From Campylobacteraceae bacterium (GTDB taxonomy: Bacteria; Campylobacterota; Campylobacteria; Campylobacterales; Sulfurospirillaceae), in assembly GCA_027055635.1 (NCBI GenBank), contig JALUMZ010000179.1:1-9131 (forward strand): 9,131 nt of DNA, written 5' to 3'. Below, one piece after another: positions 1-5,628 of this stretch. A program made the translations under genes and the position numbers. The first letter of the stretch is position 1. Each line of letters begins with the position of its first letter. Under the pieces are notes generated by a model. It was not told where the DNA came from and ran no database searches. It saw only the letters and a list, made by a program, of their open reading frames with translations.

Positions 1-454
1 ATCATTTGATGATATAGTAAACCATGATATTTATAACTTTATATTAGAGATAATGAGAAGTTTAAATATGGGAGCTAGAGTTACTTTTGAACTATTAGAG
101 TCTGAAAAAGTAGATGATTTTGAAAAAATTATACAGTTTTTTGCAGAGATAAGAAGATATGGTGGTAAGATAGCGATTGATGATTTTGGTAGTGGTTTTT
201 CAAATTTTTCTTATCTTACAAAAATAAATCCTGACTTTATCAAGATAGATGGTTCTTTGATAAAAAATATCGATATAGATAAGAACTCTTATATTGTCGT
301 AGAAACAATAGTGGAGTTCGCAAAAAAGATGGGTATAAAAACAGTTGCGGAGTATGTGCACTCTAGTACGGTACTCTCGATTGTAAAAAAGATAGGTATC
401 GACTATTCGCAAGGATATTTTGTTGATAAACCTATGCCTACTATAGAAGTCTAA
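1..454 (+). CDS. EAL-domain (c-di-GMP phosphodiesterase family) protein, C-terminal part
   Basis: The reading frame is open from base 2, so this is the 3' end of a longer gene cut by the window edge; the internal ATG at 53 is not a real start. EAL domains hydrolyse cyclic di-GMP to linear pGpG. Seen here: SFDDI, which in the family directly follows the metal-binding Asn-Leu, so the first half of the domain, including the EAL motif, lies upstream; FELLESE carrying the conserved Glu; IDDFGSGFSNF (loop 6); DFIKIDG with the catalytic-site Lys; AEYVH in place of the usual AEGVE; and SQGYFVDKPMP at the end. The second Glu of AEGVE is His here. It is closely related to the EAL domain of the hybrid sensor ending at 5612, sharing the stretch KIDGSLIKNID. 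N-terminal sensory domains cannot be seen. Family assignment is firm; enzymatic activity cannot be judged. Confidence 0.92.
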   Translation, partial: SFDDIVNHDIYNFILEIMRSLNMGARVTFELLESEKVDDFEKIIQFFAEIRRYGGKIAIDDFGSGFSNFSYLTKINPDFIKIDGSLIKNIDIDKNSYIVVETIVEFAKKMGIKTVAEYVHSSTVLSIVKKIGIDYSQGYFVDKPMPTIEV

Positions 455-482
455 CCTGGTTAGGTACTTATTAACTTCATTT

Positions 483-491
483 TGCTACAAT
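483..491 (+). promoter_or_regulatory. Extended -10 promoter (TGCTACAAT) for the M48 protease / prmC pair
   Basis: TGC followed by TACAAT (486-491) is an extended -10 box in the 60-base gap before the protease gene. Transcription would start near 498, leaving a leader of about 17 nt that holds the AAGG ribosome site (505-508), 6 nt before the ATG. There is no recognisable -35, which is usual for Campylobacterota sigma-70 promoters. This is an inference from the motif only. Confidence 0.55.
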
Positions 492-514
492 TCCCTAAAA
501 ATATAAGGTAATCT

Positions 515-1753
515 ATGTTATTAATGATAAGTGCTATATATACTATTTACACTCTCATAAAATTTTATGCGGCTATTATGGAGGTGGGCTTTATAGTAAA
601 AGCTAAAAAAACAGAGGCCGTCATTCTTGGACCAGCCAATTTTATAAAAGCGGCAAACTATAAGATAGCAAGTTTGAAGATGGATTTAGTGAGTATATTG
701 TACGATCTTTTGATCTTTATTTGGTGGATAGGCTATGGTCTGAATATGCTTGAAAATAACATATCTATAGGAGATGAGATACTCAAATCCGTAGTTTTTA
801 TTGATCTATTTATAGTTATAAATTATCTGTTTTCTCTTCCTTTTGATCTATATAAAACTTTTTCCCTAGACAAAGAGTATGGATTTTCAAATATAGATGC
901 TAAAACTTACTTGATGGATCAGATAAAATCTGGAGTTCTATTTTTAGTTTTTGGCTCACTTGTGGTGGCTCTGCTGTCTTGGATAATATTAAATTTTGCT
1001 AATTGGTGGATATGGGGATTTGTGATGATTTTTATCATAATTCTTTTTGTAAATATGATTTATCCTACTCTAATTGCCCCAATATTTAATAAATTTACCC
1101 CCTTAGAAAATGATGAGTTAAGAGTCTCTATCGAAGATTTACTAAAAAAAGCGGGCTTAAAGAGTAGTGGAGTTTTTAGTTTGGATGCAAGCAAGAGAGA
1201 TAGTAGATTAAATGCTTATTTTGGTGGGCTTGGCAAGTCTAAAAGAGTAGTTTTATTTGATACACTTATAAAAAAGTTAGATAAAAATGAGCTTCTAGCA
1301 GTCTTGGGTCATGAACTAGGTCATTTTAAGCACAAAGATATACTTAAAAATATACTCTCAAGTGGTTTGATGCTGTTTATTATGTTTGCTATATTTGGCA
1401 ATCTACCAAAAGATCTTTTTTTGGAGCTAGGGTTAAGTAATGGGGTCTATATGAATATCGTATTTTTTCTACTTTTTTCACCTATTCTATCATTTGTTTT
1501 TATGCCAATTTTTGGAATGATAAGCAGAAAAAATGAGTATGCTGCCGATGAATATGGAAGTGAATGCGAAAGTAAGGAGGCATTGAGTTCTGCTCTTATG
1601 AAGCTTGCAAATGAAAACAGAAGCTTTCCTCTCTCTCACCCATTAACTATCTTTTTGTATTTTACTCATCCCCCATTGGTTGAAAGACTCAGAAGATTGG
1701 GTGTAGAGATAAAAGCCAGTAAAGAGTGTATGGAGGAGAGTTGCAAAGCATAA
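515..1753 (+). CDS. M48-family integral membrane zinc metalloprotease (Ste24/CAAX protease type)
   Basis: A 412-residue membrane protease of the Ste24 (CAAX prenyl protease 1) branch of M48. The zinc site is HELGH at residues 266-270 (two His ligands and the catalytic Glu267) plus Glu341 in NEYAAD, the third ligand, followed by conserved Asp345. Other family hallmarks are YPTLIAPIFNKFTPL before the catalytic domain and SKRDSRLNAYFGGLGK before the HExxH. I count about seven hydrophobic segments (roughly residues 2-22, 62-80, 92-112, 138-160, 165-190, 283-300, 312-335), matching the N-terminal membrane-helix domain plus two helices around the active site. Bacteria do not prenylate CAAX proteins, so the likely role is cleavage or quality control of membrane proteins in the inner membrane; the substrate is unknown. 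The ATG at 515 has AAGG 6 nt upstream. The 3' end overlaps prmC by 13 nt. It differs from the shorter HtpX branch. Confidence 0.93.
   Translation: MLLMISAIYTIYTLIKFYAAIMEVGFIVKAKKTEAVILGPANFIKAANYKIASLKMDLVSILYDLLIFIWWIGYGLNMLENNISIGDEILKSVVFIDLFIVINYLFSLPFDLYKTFSLDKEYGFSNIDAKTYLMDQIKSGVLFLVFGSLVVALLSWIILNFANWWIWGFVMIFIIILFVNMIYPTLIAPIFNKFTPLENDELRVSIEDLLKKAGLKSSGVFSLDASKRDSRLNAYFGGLGKSKRVVLFDTLIKKLDKNELLAVLGHELGHFKHKDILKNILSSGLMLFIMFAIFGNLPKDLFLELGLSNGVYMNIVFFLLFSPILSFVFMPIFGMISRKNEYAADEYGSECESKEALSSALMKLANENRSFPLSHPLTIFLYFTHPPLVERLRRLGVEIKASKECMEESCKA
1732..1736 (+). promoter_or_regulatory. Ribosome binding site (GGAGG) that sets the prmC start at TTG 1741
   Basis: GGAGG lies 4 nt before the TTG at 1741, inside the last codons of the protease gene. 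The alternative GTG at 1726 has no usable Shine-Dalgarno at a workable distance, and the TTG gives an N-terminus (M-QSIREIL) of the usual PrmC type. Confidence 0.6.
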
Positions 1754-2562
1754 GGGAGATATTGAGGGATAGTACTAAAAGACTCAAAAATGTAGCACAA
1801 AATCCCTACAAAGAAGCAAGTTTACTTCTGTCCTTTTCTTTACATGTAGAGCCCATTTGGCTTATGGGGCATGATGAAGATATTATGGATATTCCGGCTG
1901 ATTTTCTAGAGAATATAAAAAGAAGAGAAAATCACTGTCCTTTGGAATATTTATTAAATAGTGCATCATTTTACTCAAGAGATTTTTATGTTGATGCGAG
2001 AGTTTTGATACCAAGACCAGAGACAGAGATACTTGTGGATAAGGTGATCTCTACATGTAGAGATATAGATAAGCCCTCTATCGTAGAGATTGGAGTAGGA
2101 AGTGGTATCATTTCTATAATGCTATCAACTCTTGTGCCAAATGCAAAAGTGATTGCAACTGATATAAGTCAAGATGCCCTAGATGTGGCAAGAATCAATG
2201 CTAAAAGACACAGTGTTGAAGATAAAATAAAATTTATAAAATGCAATTTATTAGATGGAGTATATGAAAAAATTGATATTCTTGTCTCAAACCCACCATA
2301 TATAAAAAAAGATGAAGTGTTGGATAAAAATCTCTCTTATGAACCTGATTTGGCACTATTTGGTGGTGAAAAAGGGGATGAGATTTTGAAAAAAATTATA
2401 GATGAAGCAATAAGAAGAGAGGTTAAGATTTTAGCCTGCGAGATGGGATATGACCAAAAAGACAAAATAAAAAACTACCTAAAACAGTATAGTTTAAATG
2501 CTAAATTCTATCAAGATCTATCAGGAATTGACAGAGGTTTTATTTTAGAGTCTTCTTATTAA
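1741..2562 (+). CDS. prmC: Peptide chain release factor N5-glutamine methyltransferase (PrmC/HemK)
   Basis: PrmC methylates the Gln of the GGQ motif in release factors RF1 and RF2 using S-adenosylmethionine, which raises termination efficiency; it is cytosolic. Numbered from the TTG start (273 residues), the protein has a short helical N-terminal domain, then LIPRPETEILV typical of PrmC, the SAM-binding motif EIGVGSG (116-122), an acidic strand end (ATD) that should bind the ribose, and the catalytic NPPY at 184-187 followed by IKK. Length is normal for the family. The frame is also open from a GTG at 1726, but the GGAGG at 1732-1736 favours TTG 1741. The gene overlaps the protease stop (1751-1753) by 13 nt, so the two are probably translationally coupled and share the promoter near 483. 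No damage is seen. Confidence 0.95.
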   Translation: MQSIREILRDSTKRLKNVAQNPYKEASLLLSFSLHVEPIWLMGHDEDIMDIPADFLENIKRRENHCPLEYLLNSASFYSRDFYVDARVLIPRPETEILVDKVISTCRDIDKPSIVEIGVGSGIISIMLSTLVPNAKVIATDISQDALDVARINAKRHSVEDKIKFIKCNLLDGVYEKIDILVSNPPYIKKDEVLDKNLSYEPDLALFGGEKGDEILKKIIDEAIRREVKILACEMGYDQKDKIKNYLKQYSLNAKFYQDLSGIDRGFILESSY

Positions 2563-2569
2563 AATACTG

Positions 2570-2575
2570 TATAAT
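2570..2575 (+). promoter_or_regulatory. Consensus -10 box (TATAAT) before the original sensor start
   Basis: A perfect TATAAT lies 8 nt after the prmC stop and only 6 nt before the ATG at 2582. A start of transcription 7 nt downstream would fall on the A of that ATG, which would make the message leaderless; only a weak AAG (2576-2578) precedes the ATG. No -35 is seen. It is placed to serve the sensor gene before the foldback element was inserted. Alternatively the sensor was read through from prmC and the box is chance in AT-rich DNA. Confidence 0.4.
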
Positions 2576-2581
2576 AAGAAT

Positions 2582-2606
2582 ATGAAATTATACAACCATA
2601 AATTTA
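2582..2606 (+). other. Detached first codons of the FIST-PAS-GGDEF-EAL gene
   Basis: ATG at 2582 begins a frame reading MKLYNHKF. It is interrupted after base 2606 by the foldback element and then ends at a TGA (2633-2635) inside the left repeat, giving a 17-residue dead-end peptide. If bases 2607-2877 (element plus one TA) are removed, the frame runs without break into the sensor body: MKLYNHKFK followed by SNKELEQYIDKN. That is a plausible beginning for a FIST protein and gives 919 residues in total. The join is a direct reading of the sequence; that it was the ancestral state is inference. Confidence 0.75.
2605..2606. repeat. Left copy of the target site duplication (TA)
   Basis: TA directly precedes the left inverted repeat (AGGGCACC) and is repeated at 2876-2877. 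Because the ends are A and T, the duplication can equally be read as TTAA (2604-2607 and 2875-2878) with repeats starting GGGCACC. Confidence 0.65.
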
Positions 2607-2638
2607 AGGGCACCTCTAGTAACCCTATACACTGATAG
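2607..2638 (+). repeat. Left terminal inverted repeat of the foldback element
   Basis: 32 bp, begins AGGGCACCTCTA and ends CACTGATAG. It pairs with 2844-2875; the two differences are G2619 opposite T2863 (a G-T pair) and A2629 opposite C2853. Confidence 0.88.
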
Positions 2639-2738
2639 AAGCCTAATATAGGGTGAGATTTTACAAGAGAAATTTGAAGGACTAGCCAAAGCTAATTCAA
2701 AAATTTATCTTGTAGAAGATTGCCCTATAATAGGCTTC
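2638..2738 (+). repeat. Internal hairpin 1 of the foldback element
   Basis: The base pairs 2638-2653 with 2723-2738 (15/16). Higher up, TACAAGA (2662-2668) pairs with TCTTGTA (2708-2714) and AAATTT (2670-2675) with 2701-2706. The tip is TAGC (2683-2686) with GCTA (2691-2694) around CAAA. It abuts the left terminal repeat with no gap. Confidence 0.75.
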
Positions 2739-2745
2739 CCTTTGG

Positions 2746-2844
2746 GCTTTATGAGGTTTTCTTGCATACTTCGTTAGACTTTCTTGAATTAGCTAAGGCT
2801 AGTCCTGCAAAAGTCTTCCTTGTCTGCAAAAAACCTCATAAAGC
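2746..2844 (+). repeat. Internal hairpin 2 of the foldback element
   Basis: The base pairs 2746-2760 with 2830-2844 without a mismatch and continues with GCA (2764-2766) on TGC (2825-2827). AGACTTT (2776-2782) pairs with AAAGTCT (2810-2816), and the tip is TAGC (2790-2793) with GCTA (2798-2801) around TAAG. It abuts the right terminal repeat, and only 7 nt separate it from hairpin 1. The TTG at 2820 lies inside its 3' side. Confidence 0.75.
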
Positions 2845-5612
2845 TATCAGTGCATAGGGTTATTAGAGGTGCCCTTAAGTCAAACAAAGAGTTAGAACAA
2901 TATATAGATAAAAATATTTCAGGTGCAGATAATATTTTAATTCAGCTTTTTTGTGGCGACTTAAATATAAAAAATATACAAAATATCTTATATATCTTAA
3001 AAACAAAACTCAAAAATGCTAAGATTATTGGCTCCTCTACGGCTGGTGAAATAGTTGGTGGAGTTATGTATGAGGGTGCTATCGTTATATCTTTTTCTCT
3101 TTTTGATGAGACAAATATTCGAACCACTTACTATCCAAAATCAGATTTTCAAACAGGCAAAAGTGTTGCAAAAAATTTTATAACTCCAAATACGAAAGTG
3201 ATTATTGCTTTTAGCGAGGCACTTTGGGAAGATTCTGAACTCTTTTTAGAAGGTTTTTGCTCGAGTAAAAACGGTATTCCGATAGCAGGCGGAAATGCTG
3301 GAGATAATTACAGATTTGAAAAGACATTTATCATATATGATGATAAAATTTTTTTTGAAGGCGTGGTTATTTGCGCGTTAGATAGTGATGTATTGAAAGT
3401 GCATACTGATTTCTCTTTAGAGTGGAAAACTATCGGCACATACATGACAATAACCAAAGCAGACAAAAATATAATTTACGAGATAGATAATATGCCCGTA
3501 GAGAAAATTTATCAATACTATTTAGGTGATGATATTTTAGATAATTTTCCAACAAGTATTATAGGTTTTCCGCTTATTAAAGTTGTTGATGGCATAAACA
3601 TCGCAAGATCAGTTATATCCAAAAATGAAAAAGGTGGATATATCTATGCCGGTCATTTTAAAAATGGTGATAAAGTTAAATTTGCAATTGGAGACATAGA
3701 AGATATCCTTTCAAAATCAAGTCGTTTATATGACGCCATATCGGCAAATCCTGTAGAGGCAACTTTTATATTTTCTTGTTCTGTTAGAAAAATGTTTGTA
3801 GGTGAAGAGTTAAATTACGAATTTGAATTAATCGAGCAAGCAGCACCTTCGGTGGGATTTTTTACTTATGGTGAATTTTACCATAGCCAAATAAAAAATC
3901 AATTTTTAAATATAACTACAACAACACTTAGTCTTTCTGAGTCTAGCAATCTAAAACAAAAGAGAGTTTTAGAACCTAAAAAGCATCATAGAAGTGCATT
4001 AAACTCTTTGGTAAATTTAGTAAATACATCTGATAAAAAACTAAAACAATATGAAAAATTACTAGATATAAGCTCAATCATATCAAAGACGGATGCAGAT
4101 GGAAATATAACCTATGTAAATGATGAATTTTGTAGGATTTCAGGATATAACAGAGAGGATATTATAGGAAAAAATCACAATATAATAAAGCATCCAGATA
4201 CAGATAGAGATATATTTGTAAATTTGTGGAGAACTATAACTTCTAAAAAAGTATGGAAAGGAACTATTAAAAATCTTGCTAAAGATGGTAGTGACTACTA
4301 TGTGAAGAGTACTATTATGCCAATTTTGGATGATGATGGTGAAATACTTGAGTATATTTCAGCAAGAATAGATGTAAGCGAACTTATAAAAAAAGATGAA
4401 ATTATAAAACAGCAATACAAAGATGATCTAACAGGTATCCAAAATAGAAGTGCATTACATCACATGTTAAGTATAGAAACTGAAGAGAAAGCTTCATTGA
4501 TTCTTATCAATATTGATAGATTTTCAGATATTAATGACTATTTTGGTTATGAACAGGGTGATCTGTTTTTAAAGAAGTTTGCACAAAATCTTAAAAAAAT
4601 CAAGACAGAAGTGTTTAGAATAAGTGGAGATGAATTTGCAGTGCTCTGCAGACACGGCTTAGATGAAGTAGCTAGAAATGAGATAACTAATATGATATTA
4701 GAGTTGGAAAGTAATGATTATATGCTATTACACAATGATTTATCCATTTTTTTATCTTGTGGTGTTGCATATGGAAAAAAAGCAGATATTTATAAGCAGG
4801 CTCATATCGCATTAAAAGAATCAAAATCATCTAAGCAGCAAATAGTATTTTTTAATGACAATAAAAGTTTGGTGAAGCAAATTGAAGACAATATAAGGGT
4901 GATTACGAGTATAAAACAGGGCTTAAAAGAGGATAGATTTATACCCTTTTTTCAAGGAATTGTAGATAATAAAACCAAAAAAATAACAAAATACGAATCT
5001 TTAATCAGATTAAAAGAGAATAATGGTAAGGTGATTTCACCATTTTTTTTCTTAGAGCATGCAAAAAAAGCAAAACTGTATAATAAGCTTACAAAAATTA
5101 TGATAGAAAAATCGTTTGTTAAGTTTGCTGACGAAAAATATGAATTTTCCATAAACTTATCGCTCCAAGATATTTTGTCAAATAAAGTAGTTAGAGTATT
5201 AATAAAACATCTTGAAAAATACAGATGTGGTTCAAGAGTTGTTTTAGAGATAGTTGAATCTGAAGGAATAGAAAACTTTGAAGAGCTATTGGTTTTTATC
5301 AGGCGTGTGAAGAGATATGGTTGTAAAATTGCTATTGATGATTTTGGGACAGGTTACTCAAATTTTGGATATTTGGCTAAGCTAAATATAGATTTTATTA
5401 AGATAGATGGCTCTTTGATAAAAAATATTGATAAAAATAGAGCTCAGCTTGCAACTGTGGAAAGTATTTTACATTTTGCTAAGAAAATGAATATAAAGAC
5501 TATAGCTGAATTTGTTGAAGATGAAGCTACATTTGATATTTTGTGTAATTTAGGTGTTGATTTTTCACAAGGATATCTGTTCTCAAGACCAAGTCAGGAG
5601 CTTATGGGTTAA
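2820..5612 (+). CDS. FIST-PAS-GGDEF-EAL hybrid c-di-GMP signalling protein, 5' end disrupted by insertion
   Basis: A multidomain sensor for cyclic di-GMP turnover. Counting from the TTG at 2820, the FIST N-terminal domain covers about 25-215 (GSSTAGE at 71-77) and FIST C-terminal about 220-370 (GEF at 351-353); FIST domains are thought to bind small ligands such as amino acids. A PAS domain follows (about 412-525, with KHPDTD and W470, resembling Aer-type redox PAS domains). The GGDEF domain has DDLTGIQNR (535-543), metal Asp566 and SGDEF (602-606); no RxxD inhibitory site is present. The EAL domain has ESL (726-728), Asn779, Glu810, DDFGTG (840-845), Lys861, Glu897 and QGY (917-919), so all usual catalytic positions are filled. 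No transmembrane segment is seen; it is probably cytosolic. Residues 1-20 are encoded by the foldback element, the TTG (or GTG 2850) lacks a ribosome site, and the first in-frame ATG (residue 83) lies beyond the GSSTAGE motif. The native start was probably 2582, so expression in this state is doubtful. Confidence 0.88.
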   Translation: MSAKNLIKLSVHRVIRGALKSNKELEQYIDKNISGADNILIQLFCGDLNIKNIQNILYILKTKLKNAKIIGSSTAGEIVGGVMYEGAIVISFSLFDETNIRTTYYPKSDFQTGKSVAKNFITPNTKVIIAFSEALWEDSELFLEGFCSSKNGIPIAGGNAGDNYRFEKTFIIYDDKIFFEGVVICALDSDVLKVHTDFSLEWKTIGTYMTITKADKNIIYEIDNMPVEKIYQYYLGDDILDNFPTSIIGFPLIKVVDGINIARSVISKNEKGGYIYAGHFKNGDKVKFAIGDIEDILSKSSRLYDAISANPVEATFIFSCSVRKMFVGEELNYEFELIEQAAPSVGFFTYGEFYHSQIKNQFLNITTTTLSLSESSNLKQKRVLEPKKHHRSALNSLVNLVNTSDKKLKQYEKLLDISSIISKTDADGNITYVNDEFCRISGYNREDIIGKNHNIIKHPDTDRDIFVNLWRTITSKKVWKGTIKNLAKDGSDYYVKSTIMPILDDDGEILEYISARIDVSELIKKDEIIKQQYKDDLTGIQNRSALHHMLSIETEEKASLILINIDRFSDINDYFGYEQGDLFLKKFAQNLKKIKTEVFRISGDEFAVLCRHGLDEVARNEITNMILELESNDYMLLHNDLSIFLSCGVAYGKKADIYKQAHIALKESKSSKQQIVFFNDNKSLVKQIEDNIRVITSIKQGLKEDRFIPFFQGIVDNKTKKITKYESLIRLKENNGKVISPFFFLEHAKKAKLYNKLTKIMIEKSFVKFADEKYEFSINLSLQDILSNKVVRVLIKHLEKYRCGSRVVLEIVESEGIENFEELLVFIRRVKRYGCKIAIDDFGTGYSNFGYLAKLNIDFIKIDGSLIKNIDKNRAQLATVESILHFAKKMNIKTIAEFVEDEATFDILCNLGVDFSQGYLFSRPSQELMG
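2844..2875 (-). repeat. Right terminal inverted repeat of the foldback element
   Basis: 32 bp, the inverted partner of 2607-2638, ending TAGAGGTGCCCT. Read as codons it encodes part of the apparent N-terminus of the downstream frame (SVHRVIRGAL), so those residues come from the element and not from the FIST family. Confidence 0.88.
2876..2877. repeat. Right copy of the target site duplication (TA)
   Basis: TA directly after the right inverted repeat, matching 2605-2606. Reading continues AG-TCA-AAC-AAA into the sensor body. Confidence 0.65.
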
Positions 5613-5623
5613 GCTCCTGACTT
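5591..5623. terminator. Bidirectional hairpin terminator between the convergent sensor gene and ftsZ
   Basis: AAGTCAGGAGCTTA (5591-5604) and its exact complement TAAGCTCCTGACTT (5610-5623) form a perfect 14-bp stem with a 5-nt loop TGGGT. The sensor stop codon (TAA 5610-5612) is inside the 3' arm, and ftsZ ends 5 bases further on (5629 on the minus strand). Convergent placement makes a two-way terminator likely, although neither side has a long T tract. Confidence 0.7.
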
Positions 5624-5628
5624 TGAAA

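Larger units (their letters stand above)
2607..2875. mobile_element. Non-autonomous foldback element (MITE-like), 269 bp
   Basis: The element is bounded by terminal inverted repeats of 32 bp with 30 matches (2607-2638 and 2844-2875; ends AGGGCACCTCTA and its complement) and flanked by TA on both sides. It contains no transposase or any plausible gene of its own, so it would have to be moved by a transposase supplied elsewhere that recognises these ends. Precise removal of the element and one TA restores a continuous reading frame across the junction, which is strong internal evidence for an insertion. The interior consists almost wholly of two large hairpins (2638-2738 and 2746-2844). A TA duplication would fit IS630/Tc1-like or some IS5-group transposases, and TTAA is also possible; I do not recognise the repeat ends and do not assign a family. 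Its inserted length (271 nt with one TA) shifts the frame by one. Confidence 0.82.

Noticed and set aside
451..463. Small palindrome CTAACCTGGTTAG at the stop of the upstream EAL gene, as a terminator
   Set aside because: At most a 5-bp stem with a 3-nt loop and no T tract; too weak to call.
2563..2819. Riboswitch, attenuator or stand-alone small RNA gene as the explanation of the folded gap
   Set aside because: The structure runs past the gap into the downstream frame, ends in matching inverted repeats with a TA duplication, and its removal restores a reading frame. Insertion explains all of this; a structural RNA role inside the element remains possible.
2820..2879. TTG 2820 as the native start of the FIST protein
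   Set aside because: The first 20 residues are encoded by the element and its repeat, there is no ribosome site, and a natural ATG start exists at 2582 once the element is removed.
4623..4637. SGDEF read as a degenerate, inactive GGDEF domain
   Set aside because: Only the first Gly is changed; Asp566, DDLTGIQNR and the DEF residues are kept, so inactivity cannot be inferred.
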